The notes under the pieces were generated by a model. It made no database searches and was not told the DNA's origin. It was given only the letters and a program-made list of their open reading frames with translations. Below are positions 53,353 through 61,464 of a stretch of 64,000 nt of DNA, one piece after another. Made by a program: the position numbers and the translations under genes. The stretch is taken from NCBI GenBank assembly GCA_045565995.1, contig JBJLEF010000004.1, positions 186,001-250,000 on the forward strand, written 5' to 3'. This DNA is from UBA721 sp002705165. Its GTDB lineage: Bacteria; Planctomycetota; Planctomycetia; Pirellulales; Pirellulaceae. How positions within the stretch are numbered: position 1 is the stretch's first letter; each line of letters starts with the position of its first letter.

Positions 53353-53970
53353 ATGACTAAGGACGATGTTGAACATGTACTAGTTGTTCCAACGGAACTT
53401 TTTCACTCATTAGGTTATTTTCAGGGATTTACCGCTGACGTAGATACCTACTTAGGCACTCTGTTCAATAGTGAAAATATAAGCTATCGTCCCAGGCCCT
53501 TAATGGAGGAAGACGCCAGTTTTAAGCAGCTCATACCCTACGTGATTTTCAGATACGTTGATGAGCAAGGCTGTGTTAGCCTCTACCAGTATTCAAGGGG
53601 AGGGGGATCCGGGGAAAAACGTCTGGTTTCTAAAAAGTCAGTCGGGATAGGAGGACATATCTCGCAAGAGGACGATAACGCCAATGACTCAGATCCTTAT
53701 CATGATGGCATGGCTCGAGAGCTTAAAGAGGAAGTCGTCATTGAAACCCCCTACGTTATTAAGTTGGTGGGACTTATTAATGATGACGAAACAGAAGTTG
53801 GCAGGGTCCATTTGGGAATTGTACATATCTGTGATGTGGAGGCTCCGCTTGTCCGTTCAAACGAAGTTGAAATCGAAGGGAACGGGTTTCAGCCCGTATC
53901 CGAACTCCTGGCGGATCTGGACGGGTTCGAGACGTGGTCATCTATTTGTCTGCAGGCGCTGTTCACCTAA
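53353..53970 (+). CDS. Nudix-like hydrolase domain protein
   Basis: 205 residues. A Nudix-like core with VGIGGHISQEDD (97-108) and GMARELKEEVVIE (119-131), i.e. GG...RELxEE, although the gap between the Gly and the REL is longer than the canonical 23-residue box. An N-terminal region (HVLVVPTELFHSLGYFQGF, FKQLIPYVIFRYVD) is typical of predicted 'phosphoesterase, Nudix family' proteins. Substrate unknown. Its stop is 23 bases before the cysteine desulfurase start, so both share a transcript. A TATAAT at 53288 may be the -10 element. Confidence 0.78.
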   Translation: MTKDDVEHVLVVPTELFHSLGYFQGFTADVDTYLGTLFNSENISYRPRPLMEEDASFKQLIPYVIFRYVDEQGCVSLYQYSRGGGSGEKRLVSKKSVGIGGHISQEDDNANDSDPYHDGMARELKEEVVIETPYVIKLVGLINDDETEVGRVHLGIVHICDVEAPLVRSNEVEIEGNGFQPVSELLADLDGFETWSSICLQALFT

Positions 53971-53993
53971 AAACTCGTTGGGAGCTTGAAGCC

Positions 53994-55184
53994 ATGGTGC
54001 AGTCGCCCGTCTATATGGATAACCATGCCACCACTCGGGTCGACCCTCGCGTGGTCGAAAGTATGTTGCCATTTTTCCACGATGTGTATGGAAATCCGGG
54101 GAGCGTCAACCATGTGTTTGGCTGGGAATCATCCGCCTCTGTAAAAGAAGCCAGACAGTCGATCGCACAGCTTATTAATGCAACCCCTAAAGAGATTGTG
54201 TTTACAAGTGGGGCTACTGAGAGCAATAACCTTGCCATTAGAGGCGTGGTCGAACGGAAGCGTCGTCGCGGTAGTCACGTCGTTACCCTCAAGACCGAAC
54301 ATCATGCAGTCCTTGACCCCTTAGAACGAATTAATCGGGGTAGTCATGAGGTAACGTTCCTGGAGGTAGGTCAGCAGAACGAGCCCACGGTCGGTAAGGT
54401 GAATCTAAGTATGTTAAGGGATGCGATCCGTCCAGACACTTGCCTCGTGACAGTGATGCTTGCCAATAACGAAATTGGAGTGATTCAGGATCTCGAAGCT
54501 ATCGGTGCAGTTTGCAGAGAACATGGCGTGTTGCTGCATTGCGATGCTGCCCAGGCTGTTGGAAGGGTGGAGATAGATGTTCAGCGAATGAATATCGACC
54601 TGCTAAGCTTATCGGCACATAAATGTTACGGTCCCAAAGGCGTCGGTGCTTTGTTTATCAGGAAGGGGTCCCCGAACGTCCGTCTCGAACCATTAGTAAC
54701 AGGGGGTGGACAGGAGAATGGCGTCCGCAGCGGAACCCTAAACCCCGCTGGAATTGTCGGGATGGCTACCGCGATGAAAATAGCTATTGACGAAATGCCC
54801 GAAGAAAACAAAAGGCTTCGGATAATGCGCAATAAGCTTTACTCTGAACTATCCAAGCAGATAACCGATGTTGTTCTCAATGGGCCACCCCTGGAGGCTG
54901 AAGAAAATAGATTGGCGAATAACTTAAATATGTCATTCTCAAACGTTGATGGCGAGGCGCTGATGATGAGCATGCGGGAAATCGCCGTTTCCAGCGGCAG
55001 CGCCTGTAGCTCTACGAATCCGGAGCCAAGCCATGTCCTACGTTCTATTGGGCTCTCGGATGATATGACGAGAGCAAGCTTGAGATTCGGACTTGGAAGA
55101 TTTAATACGTTCGAGGAAGTAGATTTCGTGATCGACTTGGTTGCGAGTAGTGTCTCGCGATTGAGAGCGATGAAAACGGTCTGA
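53994..55184 (+). CDS. Cysteine desulfurase (NifS/IscS family)
   Basis: 396 residues from the ATG at 53994 (MVQSPVYMDNHATTRVDP), with GGGAGC upstream; an open start at 53934 lies inside the Nudix gene. PLP enzyme: FTSGATESNNLAIRG, HCDAAQAVGRV (Asp to PLP), LSLSAHKCYGPKGVGAL (Lys Schiff base in SAHK), GGGQENGVRSGT and the sulfur-carrying loop SGSACSSTNPEPSHVLRSIG (Cys). Supplies sulfur for Fe-S clusters and thio-modified tRNA. With the A-type carrier at 52743 it suggests a partial Fe-S assembly locus; IscU, IscR and HscAB are not here. Confidence 0.95.
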   Translation: MVQSPVYMDNHATTRVDPRVVESMLPFFHDVYGNPGSVNHVFGWESSASVKEARQSIAQLINATPKEIVFTSGATESNNLAIRGVVERKRRRGSHVVTLKTEHHAVLDPLERINRGSHEVTFLEVGQQNEPTVGKVNLSMLRDAIRPDTCLVTVMLANNEIGVIQDLEAIGAVCREHGVLLHCDAAQAVGRVEIDVQRMNIDLLSLSAHKCYGPKGVGALFIRKGSPNVRLEPLVTGGGQENGVRSGTLNPAGIVGMATAMKIAIDEMPEENKRLRIMRNKLYSELSKQITDVVLNGPPLEAEENRLANNLNMSFSNVDGEALMMSMREIAVSSGSACSSTNPEPSHVLRSIGLSDDMTRASLRFGLGRFNTFEEVDFVIDLVASSVSRLRAMKTV

Positions 55185-56231
55185 CTAAATGATCAGCATT
55201 GCATCCCCGTAACTGTAGAATCGGTACTTCTTCTCGATGGCCTTAGCATAGGCCTCTTTCAACAATTCATGACCGCCGAAAGTTCGTACTAACACTAGTA
55301 AAGACGATTTTGGCAAATGAAAGTTCGTGAGCAACGCGTCGACGCTACGAAAATTGTAACCTGGCGATATGTATAGGTCCGTCATTCCCTCCCAACCCGA
55401 AAGTCCGCCATCGGCAGCGCAGGTTTCTAAGACCCGGACAGAGGTTGTACCCACACTGTATATTTTCCCGCCGGACTGTTGAACGCGCGACAGTTCGTCA
55501 GCCGATTCGTTACTGATGCGCCCCCACTCGCTGTGCATTTCGTGTTTTTTGATATCGTCACTGCCCATCGGGCGGAACGTACCAATTCCAACATGCAGTG
55601 TCACTTTTTGAATGAGAGTACCCTGGTTAGAAATCTGACCTAGCAGGTCATCAGAGAAATGGAGTCCCGCTGTGGGAGCTGCCACGGCACCGGGATTAGT
55701 AGCGTAAACGGTTTGGTAGTCAACTAAATCAGCTGTGTCGGATAATCCGCCTCGGATATACGGTGGTAGGGGTACCTCTCCGACGCGTTCTAGTAGCTCG
55801 ATGGATGAACCTGGAACCGAGGGCCTTACGAGCCATAACCCGCCCTCCAACTTCTGGATGAATTCGAGTGAATACTGTTCCGTTCCATGTTGGTCGAGTA
55901 ACCCCACCTGCTCTCCGGGAAGAATCGTCCCCCGAGTTTTACTAAGGATGCACCAGTTGTTTAACTCCGGTGCTTGAATAAAAAGGCCTTCCCATTTCCC
56001 GCCAGTTTTTAAACGCGTACCACGTAACCGGGCGGGGATAACCTTTGTGTCGTTCAACACAATCGCGTCTTGAGACTCGATGATAGAGGGGAAGTCCCGA
56101 ATATGTAGATCACCGATGGACCCATTAGACCGATCAATGACCATCATACGCGCGTCAGTGCGGTTCTGCGTTGGGTGCTGCGCAATGAGATCTTCTGGCA
56201 GCTCGTAATCGTAATCATTCAAATGGAACAT
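55185..56231 (-). CDS. queA: S-adenosylmethionine:tRNA ribosyltransferase-isomerase
   Basis: 348 residues from the ATG at 56231 (MFHLNDYDYELPEDLIAQHP); the upstream in-frame start adds 15 unlikely residues. QueA makes epoxyqueuosine on tRNA. Diagnostic segments: DYELPEDLIAQHPTQNRTDARMM, DAIVLNDTKVIPARLRGTR, QTVYATNPGAVAAPTAGLHF, KVTLHVGIGTFRPM, EWGRISNESADEL, VGTTSVRVLETCAA, DLYISPGYNFRSVDALLTNFHLPKSSLLVLV. The gene ends exactly at the stop of the desulfurase gene (55184/55185), head to head at their 3' ends. Confidence 0.97.
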   Translation of the reverse strand: MFHLNDYDYELPEDLIAQHPTQNRTDARMMVIDRSNGSIGDLHIRDFPSIIESQDAIVLNDTKVIPARLRGTRLKTGGKWEGLFIQAPELNNWCILSKTRGTILPGEQVGLLDQHGTEQYSLEFIQKLEGGLWLVRPSVPGSSIELLERVGEVPLPPYIRGGLSDTADLVDYQTVYATNPGAVAAPTAGLHFSDDLLGQISNQGTLIQKVTLHVGIGTFRPMGSDDIKKHEMHSEWGRISNESADELSRVQQSGGKIYSVGTTSVRVLETCAADGGLSGWEGMTDLYISPGYNFRSVDALLTNFHLPKSSLLVLVRTFGGHELLKEAYAKAIEKKYRFYSYGDAMLII

Positions 56232-56294
56232 GACGTCAATATCATGACTTCCCTTCCTTAACATGCAAGATACCAATCAGCTATTATTTTGCCA

Positions 56295-56322
56295 TTGGTT
56301 GAAAAGTATCGAAGCTTATAAT
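56295..56322 (+). promoter_or_regulatory. Possible sigma-70 promoter of the GT4-rsmH unit
   Basis: TTGGTT (56295-56300), 16 bases, TATAAT (56317-56322), 42 bases before the GT4 start. A second TATAAT follows at 56344-56349 without a matching -35. Confidence 0.4.
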
Positions 56323-56364
56323 GGATACAGGAATCAACGATCGTATAATTAAACCGTAAGCAGT

Positions 56365-57453
56365 ATGAAAATTGCCCTAGTTATCACTGAGCTAGAACCG
56401 GGCGGCGCTGAGCGAAATCTCGTCAAGCTGGCTACTGGTTTTTCGCATTCAGGCCATGAAGTCACGGTTATTTCGATAGGGCCGGTTCCGAAAAATGAGG
56501 AGTTGCCGGGGATTTTGGAGCGTGCGGGGGTGGCCGTCGTTTATTTGAACTGTCGTTCGATCTGGTCCTTCGTAAGAGCCGTGATCAAATTGCGATTCTC
56601 GCTACGACGGCTTAATCCTGACGTTGTCCAGTCGTTCCTCTATCATGCAAACATACTAACGTCTCTAAGCAATACCAACGGGGTTCCGCACTATGTAGGA
56701 CTACGTGTTAGGGACCCTCGAGAACGTCGCTATCGCTGTCTTGCCCGATATTCCTCACGCTGGAACGGAATTATTTGTGTTTCCAGAGACGTAGAAGATT
56801 TCGTCAGGCCTTTTTTTAGCGATTCAGCGACGCCGATTTTTACCATCGGAAACGGGGTCGATACGATTGCAGTGAAAGAAGCCGCCATGCAAGGGTGGCC
56901 CGCCGATCTACCCAGGGCTGAAGAGCCGATCGTTTTCATTGGCAGGCTCGATCGCCAAAAAGGCATAGATACACTGCTAGGAGCCGTACCAAAACTTTTA
57001 GATCACTACGAACGGCGGCACTTGTACATGATTGGAGATGGCCCGCTAAAGCAAAAGATCGAAGAGGCCGTCCATAAGCTCGATTCAAAGGAGCGTGTCC
57101 ATATTGTCGGGTATCGCGACGATGCCCTGAGTATACTATCCAGAGCCAAGTTGCTTCTTTTTCCAAGCCGCTGGGAAGGGATGCCCAATGTCATCATGGA
57201 AGCGATGGCATTGGGAATACCCGTATGCTCAACTCCGGTTGATGGCGTCGTGGAATTACTTGGTAACGAATCCGGGCAGATCTACGTTCGTGAGTCTTGG
57301 GCAACGGCGGCTTCCGACATGCTCTTGTTGGAACCGGATCAATTACAATCGATTGGCTACATCAATTCATCTGTTATCCAAAACAAGTTTACGGTTCAAA
57401 AGATGGTTGGCCAATATCTTGATATATACGAACGGGGCAATTGTCATGTCTGA
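56365..57453 (+). CDS. Family 4 glycosyltransferase
   Basis: 362 residues, retaining GT-B enzyme. N-terminal ELEPGGAERNLVKLATGFSHSGHEVTVIS (conserved GGAE), linker GNGVDTI, and C-terminal IVFIGRLDRQKGIDTLLGAVPKLL, YMIGDGPLKQKIEEAV, VHIVGYRDDALSILSRAKLLLFPSRWEGMPNVIMEAMALGIPV (E-x7-E donor site) and STPVDGVVELLG. Likely attaches a sugar to a lipid or polysaccharide at the inner membrane. Overlaps rsmH by eight bases; the link is probably expression only. Confidence 0.92.
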   Translation: MKIALVITELEPGGAERNLVKLATGFSHSGHEVTVISIGPVPKNEELPGILERAGVAVVYLNCRSIWSFVRAVIKLRFSLRRLNPDVVQSFLYHANILTSLSNTNGVPHYVGLRVRDPRERRYRCLARYSSRWNGIICVSRDVEDFVRPFFSDSATPIFTIGNGVDTIAVKEAAMQGWPADLPRAEEPIVFIGRLDRQKGIDTLLGAVPKLLDHYERRHLYMIGDGPLKQKIEEAVHKLDSKERVHIVGYRDDALSILSRAKLLLFPSRWEGMPNVIMEAMALGIPVCSTPVDGVVELLGNESGQIYVRESWATAASDMLLLEPDQLQSIGYINSSVIQNKFTVQKMVGQYLDIYERGNCHV

Positions 57454-58336
57454 CCAAGGACCGAATCCAAGTATTCATGTATCGGTATTGCCAAGGGAAA
57501 CTATCGACAATCTTTCCCTCAAGGCCGGGAGTGTTGTCATTGACGGCACGCTTGGCGGAGGCGGACATACTCGTAAGATTGCTGAAATCGTCGGAAAGGA
57601 CGGGCTGGTTATTGGACTAGACCGCGATCCGGAAGCTATTATGCGATGCGAGGTCTCGTTGGCCGGTCAACCCGTTGTCTTGTCGCAAAGTAACTTCTCA
57701 GAGGCGTCCGAGGTCCTAGAAGAACTTGGTCTTAGGAAGGTAGATGGCATCTTACTGGACTTAGGTTTGTCTTCCGATCAATTGGAGGACCAGACACGTG
57801 GGTTCAGTTTTAATTCCGATGGCCCCCTAGATCTCCGCTTCGACAAGCATGAAGGCGAACCCGCCTATCGTTTAGTAAATCGAATGCGTCAAGAACCTCT
57901 CGCAAACTTAATTTACGAGTTTGGTGAAGAACGTCTCTCCCGGCGTATTGCGCGTAAAATAGTCGCTTTAAGGGGCCAAGAGGAGTTACGAACGGCGAAA
58001 CAAATAGCTGATGTTGTTTATGGCTGCTATCCGAATCCAGGGCGGCAGCGGATTCATCCGGCCACACGCACGTTCCAAGCTCTTAGAATTGCAGTGAATG
58101 ACGAGTTGCGTTCTCTCGAAATCGCCCTTAAACGGCTGCCAGATTTACTTTCTGCTGGCGGCCGGCTTTGCATCATCAGTTTTCATTCGCTAGAAGATCG
58201 TCGCGTGAAACGGGCGTTTCTCGCAGATGAGCGATTGGAAGTTCTGACTCGCAAACCGATTATTGCGGGCGACGAAGAACTCCACCACAACTCGAGAAGT
58301 AGGAGCGCTAAATTACGTGTCGCCAGGCGACGCTAG
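57446..58336 (+). CDS. rsmH: 16S rRNA (cytosine-1402 N4)-methyltransferase
   Basis: 296 residues from the ATG at 57446 (MSDQGPNPSIHVSVLPRETID), inside the end of the GT4 gene. The frame opens further upstream, but that sequence is GT4 shadow. SAM site VVIDGTLGGGGHTRKI, GLVIGLDRDPEAIMRCE, DGILLDLGLSSDQLEDQTRGFSF, and the late PATRTFQALRIAVNDELRSLE and RLCIISFHSLEDRRVKRAF are all standard RsmH/MraW. In most bacteria rsmH heads the division-cell wall cluster; here its neighbours are a GT4 and a nitrilase, with no ftsL, ftsI or mur genes. Confidence 0.96.
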   Translation: MSDQGPNPSIHVSVLPRETIDNLSLKAGSVVIDGTLGGGGHTRKIAEIVGKDGLVIGLDRDPEAIMRCEVSLAGQPVVLSQSNFSEASEVLEELGLRKVDGILLDLGLSSDQLEDQTRGFSFNSDGPLDLRFDKHEGEPAYRLVNRMRQEPLANLIYEFGEERLSRRIARKIVALRGQEELRTAKQIADVVYGCYPNPGRQRIHPATRTFQALRIAVNDELRSLEIALKRLPDLLSAGGRLCIISFHSLEDRRVKRAFLADERLEVLTRKPIIAGDEELHHNSRSRSAKLRVARRR

Positions 58337-59301
58337 CGTTCCTCTTTCGGCAGGTGCTCAAATCGCACATCGCGTGTCGATTGGGGCCTTTCGGACTGGT
58401 CGGTTAAAATTCCGTATAACTCTGGCCTGCGGGCACGTAGCCATCGCCTTCCAGTACTGGTCGCCTGGAGTGCGAAGTTAAGATCTCCGATCACTATGGC
58501 ATCTCCAGCGTGACAAGTTTCTTCAATAATACGTCCATAAGGGTCGATGAGCATCGCGTTTCCGGTTCGGATTTCATCGTCGTCTCTGCCTATGCCGTTG
58601 CTGAAGATTAGAAACAGCCCGTTATCGTGAGCGCGAGCGGGGAGCCATCTCATAAGCCATTCGCGTCCCTTTTCGCCGCGTAATTCGGCTTCGATAGCCT
58701 GGGGAAACTCCTTTCTATTGCGCCATAATTCGCTATCGACCAGCCCCATAGCATGAGGGCTTCCGGAATGACACCCACCCGTCTGATGTGGTGCGATCAG
58801 AATCTCGGCGCCAGCCAATGCAACAGCGCGGACGTTCTCTATTAAGTTGTTATCGTAACAAATCAGGATTCCACACCTCCTTCCGTTCGGTAGCGTGAAC
58901 ACGGTATATTGGTCGCCGCATTCGAGATGCTTACTGATGAAACAATGAAGTTTTCGATGCCTACCTAAAACACCAACCGATCCAATCAGTGAATATGAAT
59001 TAAATAGCCTATCCAGCTCGCCATCGTACTCAACATGCCCAACTCCTATCAGGATATTGTGCTCAATCGCTACGCTCTGCAGTTCAGAAAACACGTTATA
59101 TTCGTCGAGGGCTTCAGAGAGTCTAATCAAATCCTGTCGTTTTAATTTACGTAAATGCCAATAACCTGTGAGACAGCATTCCGGAAACGCGATCAATTCA
59201 CACCCTTGGTTAGCTGCCTGGGTTGTAAAACGTTTTACTAATTCGAGGTTGTAGCCGATCTCGTTCGCACGATGTTCAAACTGAGCGGTTGCAACTTTCA
59301 T
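58333..59301 (-). CDS. Nitrilase-family carbon-nitrogen hydrolase
   Basis: 322 residues, cytoplasmic. Catalytic Glu 41 (LIAFPECCLTGYW), Lys 117 (LGRHRKLHCFISK) and Cys 148 (CGILICYDNNLIENVRAVALAG) are intact. The N-terminal KVATAQFEHRANEIGYNL and the late DPYGRIIEETCHAGDAIVIGDL fit the N-carbamyl/omega-amidase branch. Substrate may be N-carbamoylputrescine or another amide; not fixed by sequence. Its stop shares the CTAG with the rsmH stop (convergent overlap). Confidence 0.9.
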   Translation of the reverse strand: MKVATAQFEHRANEIGYNLELVKRFTTQAANQGCELIAFPECCLTGYWHLRKLKRQDLIRLSEALDEYNVFSELQSVAIEHNILIGVGHVEYDGELDRLFNSYSLIGSVGVLGRHRKLHCFISKHLECGDQYTVFTLPNGRRCGILICYDNNLIENVRAVALAGAEILIAPHQTGGCHSGSPHAMGLVDSELWRNRKEFPQAIEAELRGEKGREWLMRWLPARAHDNGLFLIFSNGIGRDDDEIRTGNAMLIDPYGRIIEETCHAGDAIVIGDLNFALQATSTGRRWLRARRPELYGILTDQSERPQSTRDVRFEHLPKEER

Positions 59302-59324
59302 CGACCTCTTACTCCACTAAAGAA

Positions 59325-59367
59325 CCGCTGACCCAACACACACCCGCATACAGTGTTGGGCCAGCGG
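59325..59367 (-). terminator. Hairpin terminator after the small lipoprotein gene
   Basis: Minus-strand arms at 59353-59367 and 59325-59339 pair over 15 bases (CCGCTGGCCCAACAC with GTGTTGGGTCAGCGG, one G-U). On the plus strand that pair would be A-C. The T stretch behind it is weak (TTCTTT). Confidence 0.65.
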
Positions 59368-59402
59368 CTTGTCTTGCTGGAGAGGATGAGTCCCCACAAA
59401 AA

Positions 59403-59585
59403 CTATTCGCCTATACTAACGTCGAAGCTATCAGTTTCATCGTCAAATGGCATAAATTCATCACCAAAGTCGATCTCTAGTTCACTGACTTCGGTATCAA
59501 CTTCTGGCGGCGGCGTCGTCTTGCGTTTACCGCAACCAAAGACCATCAAAGAACCCGCCAGGACTAACAAAGCAAAAAATTTCAT
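59403..59585 (-). CDS. Very small lipoprotein
   Basis: 60 residues. ATG at 59585 with AGGGAA upstream; lipobox GSLMVFGCGKRK (Cys near 18). The mature peptide is short and acidic (EVDTEVSELEIDFGDEF, DDETDSFDVSIGE) and looks unfolded. It sits between two terminators, so it should be its own small transcript. Function unknown; small acidic lipoproteins can bind metal or anchor partners. Confidence 0.68.
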   Translation of the reverse strand: MKFFALLVLAGSLMVFGCGKRKTTPPPEVDTEVSELEIDFGDEFMPFDDETDSFDVSIGE

Positions 59586-59620
59586 CTTACAAATTCCCTT
59601 AATGAGATGAGCTGGGGAAA

Positions 59621-59657
59621 GAAAAATCGCGACCCAAGCCGTGGGAACCTGGGTCGC
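59621..59657 (-). terminator. Rho-independent terminator of the DUF1571 gene
   Basis: Minus-strand hairpin GCGACCCA / TGGGTCGC (8 pairs, 13-base loop) followed by GATTTTTCTTT, 16 bases after the DUF1571 stop. Confidence 0.85.
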
Positions 59658-59673
59658 AATCTCGTGGGAGAAC

Positions 59674-60519
59674 CTACTCTCGCTTAAATGCGTAGTTAGG
59701 ATTTTCCTGACTGAAATCCACATCCTTCAATCCGACATTAATCTTAAGATTCAGGTAGGTGTATTCCTCGATAAGTTCCGGACGAGCTTCGTCAGACTTC
59801 GGCCAATCGTAAGAAGCGTATCTGATGGGCATACCTAGCTCATCATCTACAAAGATTTGAGCTATATGGAAATCATAAGGTGCTCGTTTATCTGGATGCG
59901 TCACCTGAATCAGCGTACAAACCCGCCCGTTGATTTTTGCGCCCTTCCTAAACTGGACTTTACAATCACCCGCCGCCCGGTCGCGGTTACCTCGCTGCAA
60001 CAGTTGCTTCATAAGGTTTTCAACCCCAACTTCGGTCAACGGATATCGTTGCCCTTTCATGGCGAGGAAACCCGCGGGGTCTAACTCTAAGTTTGGCAAA
60101 GCGCCCTTAATACCACCCCCGCCTTCATGAACCAGCATCTTGTTTTCATGCTTCCCATCGATGTAAATCACTTCACGGCCTTTCGCATCTGCCGGTTTTA
60201 GGAAATACATATATACAGAAAACGGAACCTGTGGCTTTGGGTTGCGAACTTTGAGGTAAATATATTCGTATGCCTGCAGCTCGCCCTCAACGCGTTCTCG
60301 TTTGACGAGCGTGGCTGTGTAATCACGCACACCGCCCTGGGAAAACTCGAGTCCCTTGGAGGCCATCGTTAACGCGGGGTCCAATGCGTGCACAGCAGCA
60401 GAGTTCCCTTTCGCTTTCGCGTCAGCAATCTTTAGTGGTGTGGTTTGTTGGCCTAAAGATATCTGGCCGGTCAAAAAGAGGCTAGCTAAGAGCGCCCCCA
60501 ACTTAAATTTGCAATACAT
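59674..60519 (-). CDS. Secreted DUF1571 protein
   Basis: 281 residues with a signal peptide (MYCKFKLGALLASLFLTGQISLG). The body matches DUF1571, a planctomycete family: DYTATLVKRERVEGELQAYEYIYLKVRNP, VYMYFLKPADAKGREVIYIDGKHENKMLVHEGG, LDPAGFLAMKGQRYPLTEVGVENLMKQL and LPIRYASYDWPKS-like end (MPIRYASYDW, EEYTYLNLKINVGLKDVDF). The fold resembles LolA-like outer-membrane lipoprotein carriers. Strong ribosome site GGGAG. Function unproven, probably periplasmic. Confidence 0.9.
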   Translation of the reverse strand: MYCKFKLGALLASLFLTGQISLGQQTTPLKIADAKAKGNSAAVHALDPALTMASKGLEFSQGGVRDYTATLVKRERVEGELQAYEYIYLKVRNPKPQVPFSVYMYFLKPADAKGREVIYIDGKHENKMLVHEGGGGIKGALPNLELDPAGFLAMKGQRYPLTEVGVENLMKQLLQRGNRDRAAGDCKVQFRKGAKINGRVCTLIQVTHPDKRAPYDFHIAQIFVDDELGMPIRYASYDWPKSDEARPELIEEYTYLNLKINVGLKDVDFSQENPNYAFKRE

Positions 60520-60779
60520 GTGAATCTCCCTTTCACTGGACTAGCTACTGCCGGAGCAAGTCCACAACTATCTTCCCTGAATAGCTTAAATGCACTACAT
60601 TGCTGAAAACAACTAATGCGGCACTGTTACCTTCAAATTATCGCCTGTGCGAGGTGTGTGAAATGAGCGTTTAACATGACGATGACATAGAATTAATCTT
60701 TTAAACAAACTGCATATTTACCGAAGTAGGACAGGTGGTAGCCCCACCCTAGACTACCCGTTTTAACAGGTGTCGAGTG

Positions 60780-61463
60780 ATGCAAATTGAAATCCCAATC
60801 GATCGCAGTGCGAAGTTGGAAATCACCATAGTCGTTTCGGAGATGTTTTCGCAAAACGCCTATATTTTGAGACGAACGGACCAAACTAGTTGTTTAGTTG
60901 TTGACCCCAGTTTTGATGCGAATAGTATCTTGGAATATCTCGCGGAGCATAGCTACGACGTATCCGCGATCTTGAATACCCACGGCCATATAGATCATAT
61001 TATTGGTAATCAAACAATTAAGGAACGCTTTCCTACGGCCCCCCTGATCATAGGCGAACTTGACGCCTACAAATTAACCGACTCTCAGGCCAACCTCTCC
61101 GCCGGCTATGGAATCGAACTCAATAGTCCGGAGGCTGATAAGACCGTCAAGCATGGCGAATACTTATCTTTTGCTGGGATTACGTTGGAGACCCGACTGA
61201 CGCCCGGTCATAGCGCTGGTCACGTTGTTTGGGTTTATGACGCCGCGGAAGTCGTCGTCGTCGTTAATGGTGATGTGTTATTTGCAGGTAGCGTAGGACG
61301 AACCGATTTCCCTGATGGGAGCTTTGAAGCGTTAGAACAGTCTATACAGGAGCAATTGTATACGCTGCCCGGTGACACGGTTGTGCTTACTGGACACGGC
61401 AACATGACGACGATTGGTCAGGAGAAGGACAACAATCCATTTGTTCGTCCATTAAATAGCTAA
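60780..61463 (+). CDS. Metallo-beta-lactamase-fold hydrolase, glyoxalase-II-like
   Basis: 227 residues from the ATG at 60780 (a GTG just before is open too). Zinc motif NTHGHIDHIIGN with His 68, His 70, Asp 72 and His 73 (counting from this ATG), a later TPGHSAGHVVWV His, VVNGDVLFAGSVGRTDFPDGS (bridging Asp) and TGHGNMTTIGQEK final His. This is the YcbL/hydroxyacylglutathione hydrolase-like group, hydrolysing thioesters or related small substrates in the cytoplasm. It ends one base before the FHA kinase gene (convergent). Confidence 0.9.
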   Translation: MQIEIPIDRSAKLEITIVVSEMFSQNAYILRRTDQTSCLVVDPSFDANSILEYLAEHSYDVSAILNTHGHIDHIIGNQTIKERFPTAPLIIGELDAYKLTDSQANLSAGYGIELNSPEADKTVKHGEYLSFAGITLETRLTPGHSAGHVVWVYDAAEVVVVVNGDVLFAGSVGRTDFPDGSFEALEQSIQEQLYTLPGDTVVLTGHGNMTTIGQEKDNNPFVRPLNS

Positions 61464-61464
61464 T

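Noticed and set aside
57188..57445. Upstream extension of rsmH
   Set aside because: It overlaps the coding part of the GT4 gene in another frame, and RsmH proteins begin near the ATG at 57446.
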